From assembly GCA_012184525.1 (NCBI GenBank), contig WOFQ01000022.1, positions 248,001 through 312,000 on the forward strand: a stretch of DNA of 64,000 nucleotides. The letters are read 5' to 3'. The DNA is from Xenoacremonium recifei (Eukaryota; Ascomycota; Sordariomycetes; Hypocreales; Nectriaceae). Within the stretch, counting starts at the first letter, position 1; each line of letters begins with the position of its first letter. The notes beneath the pieces are model-generated. The model was not told the DNA's origin. It searched no databases and worked only from the letters and a program-made list of their open reading frames with translations. A program made the position numbers and the translations under genes. This document shows positions 30,539 to 39,631 of this stretch, one piece after another.

Positions 30539-33472
30539 ATGTCTGCGCTCGTCGACGAGCCCTCCGCGCCATCCGCCCATTCGGAGCCTGAGGACTTGGG
30601 CGCAACGCCGCTCTCGCTCGCCCGGGCCGTCCACGCGAGACGAGAGGAATATGTGCGCCCGCACAAGATAAAGATCAAGATTGGCACGTGGAACGTCGCG
30701 GCTTGCCCTGGCACGGATAAGGACCTTGCTAGCTGGTTTGTGGCCGGCGAGGGCATTGACGAGAACCTTGCGACGCTGGATGTGGCTAATAACCCGTCCA
30801 TCGAGCGTGATGAGTCCAAGCAGAGGGGCAGCTCTGAGCATTTGCGCTTGGTAGGCGGGCGCGATATTGGTCTTTACGTGCTGGGGCTGCAGGAGATTGT
30901 TGATCTCAACACCACGAGGGAGTACATGAACCGGGCTGTTTACACAGACAACACGGCGCTGGAGCGATGGAAGACGGCGATAGAGGCGGCGATGCCCTCC
31001 GGGTATCAGCTGATTACGGCTGAGCAGATGACTGGGCTCTTGCTGCTCATCTATGCGTCCCCTGAAATTGCAGAGACCATCAGCAATGTCAGCACGAAGC
31101 AGGTTGGGACGGGCCTCCTGGGGTACTTTGGCAACAAGGGAGCTGTCTCGACACGATTGGTCTTGGGCGAAACCACGCGGATGGTCTTTGTCAACAGCCA
31201 CCTCGCTAGCGGTGCTGGTGGTGCGTACTTGGACCGTCGATGCTGGGATGTTGGGCAGATTCTCACCAAGACGCAATTTGACCCGATTGTCCAGGCCGGC
31301 GTCGAGGACGACGATGGCGAGAAGATTGGGGACGAGGACTTTGCCTTCTGGTTCGGCGATCTCAACTTCCGACTTGACGGGCTGCCAGGCGACGATATCA
31401 AGCGAATATTGACGCTGCATACTCAAGGCGAGTATAACATAGGTGATGACAGATCTGTACCTCCACTGGGCGAAAAGGGGCTGGTTGTGACCAAGGACAA
31501 CGATGGCGAGAGCTCTACTACAGCTGGTTCATCACTGCATTCTCGGGAAGAAAGCTTCGACTCAGAGAACACGACCCTGCCTGATCCCGACGACTTCCCG
31601 GAGGACCCTAGTCAGGACCCAACGTCACTTCAGGCAACTCTCGATTCTCTCTTGCCGCACGATCAGCTTCGAAGGATGATGAAGCACCGCAAAGTCTTCC
31701 ACGATGGCTGGCGAGAAGGACCAATCACGTTTCTGCCCTCTTACAAGTACGATGTCGGGACTGTTGGGCTGTTTGATTCTAGTGAGAAGCAGCGTGCGCC
31801 CAGTTGGTGCGACCGCATTCTGTTCCGGACTCGAAAAGATAAACAAGACTATGAAGCAAAGGTGCGAGAGGAGGAAGAGTCGAGAAAGAAAGACGAAGAG
31901 ATGAAGTCGAGGGGCATCGAGGAGGACGAAGACGTCTTGTTCAGTTACGATCCTGACACAGATGGCGAGGACCCTGCGAAAGCGACTGAAGGAATCGAAT
32001 ATGACGAGTATGATGAGAACGAGGACCCCGAGCCGGAGGACGTGACTACTAAAGATGGCTTCCACGACCGGATCAGCCTTGACATCTACACCTCGCACCA
32101 GCGCATCTCATCGTCTGACCACAAGCCCATCATCTCCATCTTCAGCCTCGACTACGATGCCGTCGTCCCTGAACTAAAGGCCCAAGTCCACGCAGAGGTT
32201 GCGCGCGAGCTAGACCGTGCTGAGAACGAGGGGCGACCAGACATCACTCTCGTTGTAGAGAACGGCAAGGGCGGTGAGGACAAAGGCATCGAGTTCGGTG
32301 ATGTTGCAGTGCTAGAGAGGAAGACGTGTGCCGTCACCGTTGCAAACACAGGCGGCGTTTCTGCCACGTTTTCGTTTGTTGAGAAGTCGGCGAATGAAGA
32401 CGCCGATGAAGCGTCCCCCGAGTGGCTGAAGACGTCGTTTATACGGTCAGACGAGGAATCACCAGAACCGCTGGGAAAGTCGGTCACCTTGGACCCGGGA
32501 GAAACTGTCACTGCTCTTCTGGAGGTCGAGATCACAAACATCAGTCACATCCAGGCCCTCAATGAGGCGCGCTCCAAGCTCGAGGACGTCCTCGTTCTGC
32601 GTATAGAGGACGGAAGGGACCATTTCCTGTACATCCGGGCCACCTGGCTCCCAACCTGTTTGGGCCGGTCGATAGCAGAGCTGATACGCATCCCCGATGG
32701 CGGCATCAGGAAGTTCTTCCAGGACAAAGGCCTACAGGGCGCCATCCCTTATGACGCTGATGTACACTGCTCGGCCCCCAAGGAGCTGTTCAAGCTTACT
32801 GAGGCGGCCCAGACCCTCGCTGAGCGGTGCATTGCCGACGAGATGATGCTCGAGGAAGCAGTCTTGCCACGAGAACCTGGCTGGCCTGTCGATGCGGCGA
32901 CGTGGCGGTTTGACGAAGCCCAGAGAAAGGCTCTGACCATAGACCTTGTAGCCGCTCTGGACAACGACACGCCACTACTCGATACATTCCCCCCAGAACT
33001 TCCCGCAGCGAATAGACTCGAGGTCACTATCGCGACACTCCTCCTATTCCTCGAATCCCTCACCGACGGCATTATCCCCACGCACCTCTGGGCCAAGATC
33101 TCAACCGCCCTGCCCAACCTCCCCTCCATCCCACCCGCCTCCTGGCCCGACACCAAAGCCCAAGTGCTCGACATCCTCGCCACGGCGCCAAACCACAACA
33201 TCGCCTTTGTGTTCCTCACCGCGACGCTCTCGCGCGTGGCCTCAGAGCTAAGCCCCGTGACCACACCTGCCAAGACGCTCTCCCGCCGCTTGAGTTTCCG
33301 ACGCAGCGCGGGCGCGCAGGACGAGGAGGTGAAGAAGCGGCGGGTAAGGGAGAGGAAGTTTGCGGAGGTGGTGGGCGGGTTGGTTTGTCGAGGTGGGGAG
33401 AGGGAGAAGGGGGGACGGGAGAGGGTGAGGGTTGTGTTGGAGATGTTCCTGCGGAGGGATGAGGGCGCGTAG
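30539..33472 (+). CDS. Inositol polyphosphate 5-phosphatase, OCRL/INPP5B type
   Basis: One exon of 977 residues. OCRL-type enzymes remove the 5-phosphate of PI(4,5)P2 and related lipids at endosomal, Golgi and plasma membranes. The catalytic domain (about 45-545) shows IGTWNVAACPG, GLQEIVDL, FGNKGAVSTRL, NSHLASG, WFGDLNFRLD, APSWCDRIL and SSDHKPI, all expected active-site motifs. Two acidic insertions are obvious, one after the WFGDLNFR motif (about 300-370) and one of roughly 90 residues between PSWCDRIL and SSDHKPI, rich in Glu, Asp and Lys. An ASH-like beta domain (about 555-690) and a RhoGAP-like helical region (about 700-935) follow, matching OCRL architecture. No signal peptide or membrane segment is present. 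The long single exon is unusual beside intron-rich neighbours. Confidence 0.88.
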   Translation: MSALVDEPSAPSAHSEPEDLGATPLSLARAVHARREEYVRPHKIKIKIGTWNVAACPGTDKDLASWFVAGEGIDENLATLDVANNPSIERDESKQRGSSEHLRLVGGRDIGLYVLGLQEIVDLNTTREYMNRAVYTDNTALERWKTAIEAAMPSGYQLITAEQMTGLLLLIYASPEIAETISNVSTKQVGTGLLGYFGNKGAVSTRLVLGETTRMVFVNSHLASGAGGAYLDRRCWDVGQILTKTQFDPIVQAGVEDDDGEKIGDEDFAFWFGDLNFRLDGLPGDDIKRILTLHTQGEYNIGDDRSVPPLGEKGLVVTKDNDGESSTTAGSSLHSREESFDSENTTLPDPDDFPEDPSQDPTSLQATLDSLLPHDQLRRMMKHRKVFHDGWREGPITFLPSYKYDVGTVGLFDSSEKQRAPSWCDRILFRTRKDKQDYEAKVREEEESRKKDEEMKSRGIEEDEDVLFSYDPDTDGEDPAKATEGIEYDEYDENEDPEPEDVTTKDGFHDRISLDIYTSHQRISSSDHKPIISIFSLDYDAVVPELKAQVHAEVARELDRAENEGRPDITLVVENGKGGEDKGIEFGDVAVLERKTCAVTVANTGGVSATFSFVEKSANEDADEASPEWLKTSFIRSDEESPEPLGKSVTLDPGETVTALLEVEITNISHIQALNEARSKLEDVLVLRIEDGRDHFLYIRATWLPTCLGRSIAELIRIPDGGIRKFFQDKGLQGAIPYDADVHCSAPKELFKLTEAAQTLAERCIADEMMLEEAVLPREPGWPVDAATWRFDEAQRKALTIDLVAALDNDTPLLDTFPPELPAANRLEVTIATLLLFLESLTDGIIPTHLWAKISTALPNLPSIPPASWPDTKAQVLDILATAPNHNIAFVFLTATLSRVASELSPVTTPAKTLSRRLSFRRSAGAQDEEVKKRRVRERKFAEVVGGLVCRGGEREKGGRERVRVVLEMFLRRDEGA

Positions 33473-34011
33473 AAGCGTCGGCTTTCGAGGGCCAGGAGGT
33501 TGATGCAGTCGGAGTGAAGAGGTCTGTATAGTGTTGCGGGGGTTCTCCGCGCCTGGGTTAGGTATATAGACTTGTGGTTAGCATGGAGTTCTTGGGTTGG
33601 GTGGGCTTTTAGATGAGGAATGATACTTGGGGCTTGTAAAGGCCGTTTGAAGCTTTGGTGTCTTGACTGTGGCATCTATATGTCCCCTCTTAGATAGGTT
33701 ACCCCTGAATTATCGGAAGTCACCATGATGGCCGGACTGAAGGCCTTACACAAGTAACTATATTTTGGATCATTGTTATCACATCTCCTCCGACTATTCA
33801 TGGTGCTCTTATGAAGTGTGGCACTGCCACGATGGCTTTAGGGCCTGGGAGGCTATCTCGTGGGGTGTCTCAGGCGATACTTTCCGCGGGCTCACATGAT
33901 GGGTTCTAATGGTAATTGCCGAGGGGACCTTGCTGGATAGAAGCGGATGCACAAAAAGAAGGCTCCAGCCCAGACTGACATTATAAACACCAATTCTCAT
34001 CGCTCCTAGAA
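33473..34011. other. Intergenic stretch with promoter of the charged orphan gene
   Basis: About 540 bases. TATAAA lies at 33982-33987, only about 25 bases before the ATG at 34012, implying a very short leader or a different true start. No gene is seen. Confidence 0.4.
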
Positions 34012-34740
34012 ATGCTTAGCCTCGACGTGTTCCGACGCCGTTCTCTACAAGCCAACCTCGATAAACTGACTCGCTGCCAGAGAGAGGTGAACCACCTCTA
34101 CCGGTGCCTCTGCCAGGCCGCACATCAAAGAGACTACGACTTGAGCCTTCGTCCCTGGCAATACCGTATCCCCGAGCTCCCCGAGCTCCCCGAGCCCATG
34201 TTGGTTGAAGACCTGGGCGTCCCCCGCCACTTGGCGGAATACCTCAACCGTCTCGAGAACGAGCGCCCATACGTCAAGCCCGAGACTTACAAGGCGCTTA
34301 TAAGGGTCATGAAGGGGCTTTGTTCGGCGATCCAGGACGCAGCCTGGGAGATTGAGTGCATGGAGAGGCGGATGTATTACGCGAGGAGGCGGTGGAGTCT
34401 CTCGTGGAGGATACGAAAGCTGCGGGAGGGCTGTATGTCGAATCGTAAGGGGTTGCACCTCTTGCTGGACCATTTGTTGAAAGATGGGGAGATCCTGGAC
34501 ACGGAATGGTGCTCGTCGGTGTCAGTGGGCGTTACGAAGTCGGGATCGGAGTTTGAGGAGAAGAAGAAGGGGAAGGAGAAGGAGATATTGAAGTCGGAGT
34601 CTGAGAAGGAGGAGGAGGAGGAGGCGGCGGTGGTTCATTCTCGCCCGCCCTCGCCGCCTTACGCTGGACCAAGTTCCTGGCGTGAACGGTGCTGCTCCGC
34701 TGCGAGACGACTCCAATTGCCGGAAATAAAAGAAGAATAG
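34012..34740 (+). CDS. Hypothetical charged helical protein
   Basis: One exon of 242 residues with no recognised domain. Residues 1-170 are rich in Arg, Leu and Glu and likely helical (for example TRCQREVNHLYRCLCQAAHQ and ECMERRMYYARRRWSLSWRI). Residues 180-205 form a Lys/Glu run with five or more consecutive Glu, followed by a Pro/Ser-rich patch (HSRPPSPPYAGPSSW). No signal peptide or membrane segment is seen. It sits next to the NYN pair in a less conserved part of the window and may be lineage-restricted. An unbroken frame of this length with a nearby TATA box supports a real gene; function unknown. Confidence 0.55.
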   Translation: MLSLDVFRRRSLQANLDKLTRCQREVNHLYRCLCQAAHQRDYDLSLRPWQYRIPELPELPEPMLVEDLGVPRHLAEYLNRLENERPYVKPETYKALIRVMKGLCSAIQDAAWEIECMERRMYYARRRWSLSWRIRKLREGCMSNRKGLHLLLDHLLKDGEILDTEWCSSVSVGVTKSGSEFEEKKKGKEKEILKSESEKEEEEEAAVVHSRPPSPPYAGPSSWRERCCSAARRLQLPEIKEE

Positions 34741-35568
34741 GATATCTGGGTATTTATGTTGTAGGTAAGACTGATCTCCAATTTGGGCAGTTAAATGCGG
34801 TATAGGATACTTCGACGGAAGATCTATATCTGTCTTTAATAGTGGTATCTGCAGAAAGCCTATGAGATCGTACGGGTTCCTCGTTTTCCGAGTCTTCGGT
34901 CATCCAGAACTGAGGAATAGTTGCCCGTCTCTCCTCGAATTTCCATAGTACCACTGGGACACTGATAGTAGACTCTCGCTCATTCTGTGGTGGCACCTTA
35001 TCGAGAACGCATGCCTAGCGAACCATGGACTGACTGAATACTTACTTGCTACTTGTGGAAGCCAGAGGTGCGCAATTAGCAGGGAAGTCCCCGCGGGCAT
35101 CGGGTGTGAGTGGTGCTGACATTTTGTTGGTTGGCGACGCATCGTGCAAATGCTGTCCAAGCAGCTTCGCCTAGAGAGAACCTACTAACCGAGTGGAAGA
35201 ACCGCAATGTCTGTGCAAATTAATTTAAATGGGAGTCTTGGGCAAGTGTTTGAGCTCCATACGTCGAGAGCGGGATAGAGCCTTGTTGTTATTGCGGCGC
35301 AGAGCTGACCACGCGCGCGCCAACCAGGCAGCCTGCATGAATGTGCACATTTGGGCACCAAGCCGGACTGACTGATGCCCGAAGAATTCCATGGATGGAA
35401 CAATTGTCTCAATTGCCAACCCAACTTGTCTCGCTCGTACGGCGCTCCTTGGATCTTGTTCCCTAAAAAAAGTTGTTGTCAACTACTACTGTCTCCCTCG
35501 CTTATCTTTACGACACATAACTTAAGGCTATCTCAACATAGCTCGACCTCGTAGGGAACTCTTTCGAT
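34741..35568. other. Promoter region of first NYN gene, part of a duplicated segment
   Basis: About 830 bases. Positions 34806-34875 are recognisably similar to 37405-37474, and about 35360-35400 to about 37665-37705. Intergenic sequence was therefore copied along with the NYN gene. No gene is seen. Confidence 0.45.
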
Positions 35569-36980
35569 ATGACTACCTACCCGGATCAGACCTGCTTCTT
35601 CTTCGTGGACGACTCCAACATATGGATCGAGGCGCAGAAGCACGGCGCCTCTGGCAATACAAACGTGCGCTTGCCTGGTCCCGGAAATACATTGACAAAT
35701 ACACGACTACCCAAACTAGAAGGACTCGACCAAGACCCGCGCATCCGGATCAACCTTGGAAAGTTAGTCGACACCTTATGCGATGGCCGTTCGCAGGGTA
35801 AATCCTTTCTTTACGGATCTCGCCCGCCACACAACGATGCCGTCTGGAATGCAGCGAAGAAGCTCAACTTTGAGACTAAGATCTACGACCGCGCTCGTGG
35901 CAAGGAAAAGCAGGTAGATACTTCTATGGTGGCTGATATATCCGAAGAAGCCACTCAACTTATCGTAAGAGCGGAGTTCAGCCCTGAGATCAGACGCAAA
36001 AGGACAACACTACGTTTATCGTCATATCTGGAGACGGGGATATGCTCCCGGGAATTGAAAAAGCCCTAGCAGGTGGAATTCGCTTGGAACTCTGGGCCTG
36101 GGAGACAACAATATCCCGGGTGTATTTGGAGATGAAGAACAATCTCTTCGAGGCACACTACCTGAACACTATCTTCCACAAAGTCTTCTTCACCCACCTC
36201 CGTTCCACGCGGAAGGGAGGAAAGATTCTACCCAGTCAAACCATCGTCTTCACTAATTCAGATCCGGAAGACCATACTGATTTGGAACACTACGTCCGTG
36301 GTCGCCTTGAGCAATTCGGTCAGGTGTTTTACCACACCAAACCTAAAGAAGAACGGACACTGTTTGCGGAGTTTTCGGAAACGCCAAATATTGACGGTTT
36401 GATTGCAAAGATTCGGGAAGAGTTCAAAGACAAGAGAACCCTCAAGGTGGAAGCATATGTGATGTATACAGGAGGTTCTCGAAACACGATCCCGGTCTCG
36501 GTTGAGTCTAAAAACATGTATTCACCCTTGGATGAAGGAGAAGAAGAACCGTGTCGACCTACAGCGAATGAGCTTCGGACGTCTGCCACTGTTGCACCAC
36601 AAGCGAGAGTCACTGGGGACGAGCAACCTTCCCAAGATCTCGATGATACTGGCGACTGGACAGCGGTGTCTCGGTCTAACCCAGGAAGACAACATCAACG
36701 AGAGGCACAGCGAGTACAGAAATGCTCTTACGGCATTAGATGCCGATATGGGGGCAATTGTGGCTATTATCACACCGAAAAGGAGAAGGACTTGTTTGAT
36801 GCCTACCAAGACACCAATTTCACTAAGTGGAAAACGGCTGACTGCAGTAACCCAAACCCCCATCGGGCAGATGGATGTCGGTTTGCTCACGGCGAAGCGG
36901 ACAGGTGGTGCCTTACATGCCACCATGATGGTCACTTTGCTGCAGATTGTACGGTTGGATATGGAAGGACGCGTTATTAA
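35569..36980 (+). pseudogene. NYN-domain putative RNase with CCCH and zinc-knuckle motifs; frame broken
   Basis: NYN domains are PIN-like nuclease folds, often RNases with acidic metal-binding residues. The first frame (35569 to about 35990) has FFVDDSNIWIEAQK and KEKQVDTSMVADI. The second (about 35988-36980) continues with FIVISGDGDMLPGIEKA and LELWAWETT. The paralogue at 37890 carries the same motifs in one frame. C-terminally there is a CCCH finger (C-x5-C-x5-C-x3-H, CSYGIRCRYGGNCGYYH), a partial second one (GCRFAHGE) and a CCHC knuckle (CLTCHHDGHFAADC). The frames can be joined by removing 29 nt (35965-35993, GTAAGA to CAG), giving 460 residues, but that is very short for a fungal intron. 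Single-base loss or a sequencing error is equally possible. NYN plus CCCH recalls animal Regnase, probably by convergence. Confidence 0.65.
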
Positions 36981-37889
36981 GATAAGTAGTTCCTTGATAA
37001 CTGCGTTTCTGTCGAGATCAGATGGATACGTATGCCGCAATGTCATGTATGCTATATCGAAGCCAATCCCATGCACTATACCAGTGATTGTTCCTCGAAT
37101 TATTGGTCTAAGAATTGCGCATCATATTTAGCATATATTCTTGTTTCTTACTGCCCAGATCACGTTTACCGCAGTCAGCCACCACAGGCTCCCGAGCATC
37201 AGCCAGGCTATGGAAGATAGCTGTTCGCGGAGTTCTGTCAGTTTCAGAGGGTGTTTTCTGACGCGCGATCGTCGGTTGTTGGAGGCCTTCTTGGTGGATG
37301 AACTGGGGGTGGGCTCGTTGTCTTCATCGCGGCTTTCAATGCAAAATGGAAGGAGAAAAGCGAGGATGAAACTTCAAAGACCACGCATGATTGGATGCAT
37401 TACTGTATGCTTCGACGGAATATCTATTATCCTCTCTTAGTAGAAGTATTTGCGCACAGCCTGTGAAAATTGTACCATTTACTTCGTCTATCACCGGGGT
37501 TGCTAACCATCTTGGCCGTCTTTTCCAGACAGCCCCAAAGCGACCGATATTCTAATCCTCTGGTACGGTAGTGATAAGTAAAACTCTACTGCTTGGTTTT
37601 ATGATGCCGGAATACATAATATCCTTTCCAGAAGGCCTGCATGTACCTGCTAACTCAATTTGGGGGCCAGGTAATCAGCTGATGCCCAAGAAGCTCCTCG
37701 ATTGGGCAGAGAAAGATTTGCCTCAAAAATAAACAGACCTGCCCCTTCACGCCGCTCTCTTTGACTCTGATCATACAATCAAGACGATCATCGATCACGG
37801 CCTTGGTTTCCTCATCGCCATCTTGCTCTTAATAGCCCTTGGCTACCTTATTTTTCCACACCCAACTCTCGCTGAACACTCTGTACAAA
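36981..37889. other. Region between the NYN copies, with a possible remnant exon
   Basis: About 900 bases. Frame 37017-37220 encodes CHVCYIEANPMHYTSDC, a C-x2-C-x7-H-x4-C zinc-knuckle-like pattern, and ends PGYGR, echoing the VGYGRTRY end of the upstream gene. A weak donor (GTTGGA, 36954) and a GAG acceptor (37016) would join it in phase, so it may be an extra exon or a decayed duplicate. Positions 37405-37474 repeat sequence from 34806-34875. Confidence 0.4.
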
Positions 37890-38891
37890 ATGCCTACCGT
37901 GCCATCCCAGAAAACGTGCGTTATATACATCGACGACTCGAACACGATGATAGGGGGGCAGAAGTGGAATGCCTCCCGCAAGATAGGAGGTAGGTCTAGG
38001 TTGGAAGACACCGATTGCGACGAGCGCATCATATTCGATACCGGCCTGCTGGTAGAGATCATTTGCAACGGTCGCTCTCTTGATGATGCATGCACTTATG
38101 GCTCTCGCGATCCATTCAACATGAAAAACACGAAAGCGAAAATAGACAGGGAGAAAATCGGGAAGAAGGTCTTTGAGCGCTCTGGCGGGCGCTCTGGCGG
38201 GCGCTCTGGCGGCAAGGAAAAGCAGGTAGACACTGCTATGGTAGCGGATATCGTCGATAGAGCCAGCAAGCTTGGAAACGTTGCACAATTCGATGAGAAG
38301 ACCAGGAAACAAAAGGAGAACACCACGTTTATTGTCATATCTGGAGACCAAGATATGATTCCTGCTATCGAAATGGTCCTACACTATGGCATGCAGCTGG
38401 AGCTCTGGGCGTGGAGCTCAAGTTTGTCCAAAAAACTGAGGGAACTAAGCGAGCCTCCTCAGTTCTCCTGGCACCTTCTGGACGAGATACACCTCAAGTT
38501 CAGCAGGATCAACCACCAATCTCCACGGCTGGAGCCTGTACCGGAGCACATGATCATATTTACAAAAACAGATGAAAGTGTGGATAAAAATTTCAGGATG
38601 TCCCTTGTTAAACAACTCTGGCGGTTTCGCCGGCTGTTCTTCTTCTACACTAAAAAATCGACCAACAAGCTGGAAGTGGAATTTCCGAAACTGTCGGAGT
38701 CGAAAGACATCGATGCCCTGATCGAAGAAATCAGAGAGGCGTTCAAGGATAGAGATACTCTCAAGATAGAGAAATTCGACGAATGCACGTATATAGCCGC
38801 GTTCATGATAAAAGCATTGTCTATAGTCGAGATGAAGAAGTGGTACGTCGCCTCAAAAGACGTTAACGAGACTATAAAATACAGACACTAG
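37890..38891 (+). CDS. NYN-domain putative RNase, intact paralogue without zinc fingers
   Basis: One exon of 333 residues, starting at the ATG for MPTVPSQKTCVIYIDDSN. NYN-type acidic motifs are all in one frame: YIDDSNTMIGGQKW near the start, KEKQVDTAMVADIVDRA in the middle, and FIVISGDQDMIPAIEMVLH, followed by LELWAWSSSLSK. Endoribonuclease activity is inferred from the family. It is a tandem paralogue of the gene at 35569 but lacks the CCCH and zinc-knuckle tail. Just before KEKQVDTAM it carries three perfect RSGG repeats encoded by a 12-base tandem repeat; the upstream copy has only RARG there. The region is less GC-biased than the housekeeping genes. No signal peptide is seen. Confidence 0.72.
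   Translation: MPTVPSQKTCVIYIDDSNTMIGGQKWNASRKIGGRSRLEDTDCDERIIFDTGLLVEIICNGRSLDDACTYGSRDPFNMKNTKAKIDREKIGKKVFERSGGRSGGRSGGKEKQVDTAMVADIVDRASKLGNVAQFDEKTRKQKENTTFIVISGDQDMIPAIEMVLHYGMQLELWAWSSSLSKKLRELSEPPQFSWHLLDEIHLKFSRINHQSPRLEPVPEHMIIFTKTDESVDKNFRMSLVKQLWRFRRLFFFYTKKSTNKLEVEFPKLSESKDIDALIEEIREAFKDRDTLKIEKFDECTYIAAFMIKALSIVEMKKWYVASKDVNETIKYRH
38178..38213 (+). repeat. 12-base coding minisatellite (RSGG x3)
   Basis: Three nearly identical CGCTCTGGCGGG units inside the second NYN gene. It preserves the frame and lies directly upstream of the KEKQVDTAM motif. Confidence 0.9.
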
Positions 38892-39631
38892 GATCGATAT
38901 CAAAGTAACTATAGCCGACGACGTCAGAGATTAACCCAGAAAAGTCCCAGCTTCAAATTCGACGGTCAAGCATCGGATGCTGTTCCTCAAGCATGATGGC
39001 TCCAGCGACAAGGTCCCTGTTGAAGCGCTCCTTAGCGAGCTTTGTCTCCCACGCCAGCTTCGATCCCAGCACTCGAGACAGTCTACGTCTATGCCATGTA
39101 CGCACAAACGGAGAAGGTCAAAGAGCAAAGGCATTTACAGCAAATAAAAACACTATTGCATTACTATCTTGGTTCAAATCTGTTCATTATCAAGGCCCGG
39201 TAGCGAGTGTCCATACCGCCAAGTACTTATCGCCAGCCATTCTGTCATCATAATTCGTTATCATAAAACATTAATGCCGCCCTTTTTTTGTGGTTTTTTT
39301 TATAGGGGAGAACGAGACATAAAGCAAAACGGATCAAGTCAACGATCCCAGAGGATCAATAATCGTAAAGGTCGTAGGCTCCTGACCAAGAGCACTGAAG
39401 TAGAGAGAATTCGAAACAGTAGCTTGCCAACAAAGAAAAAGGGTAAAAAAAAGCAATGGGTGCAGACAAAAAAAGTAAGTAAAACTATCCTTTCAGTCTT
39501 AGTGTAGTCTCAGAGCTCAGCCGATCAGAGTGTTTGTCGTGCATCTAGAAATGCCTGACTTTCATTGGTGTTTTGGAGCCACCACGACCCGAATTCTCGG
39601 AGAGACGAGCAGTACGCATCATAAAAGCCGC
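38892..39631. other. Convergent 3' region of NYN and zinc-cluster genes
   Basis: About 740 bases, AT-rich with T and A runs near 39280-39480. Small frames lack coding character. No gene is supported. Confidence 0.4.

Noticed and set aside
30245..31426. 393-codon minus-strand frame opposite the inositol phosphatase
   Set aside because: It overlaps the catalytic domain of the phosphatase and has no domain of its own.
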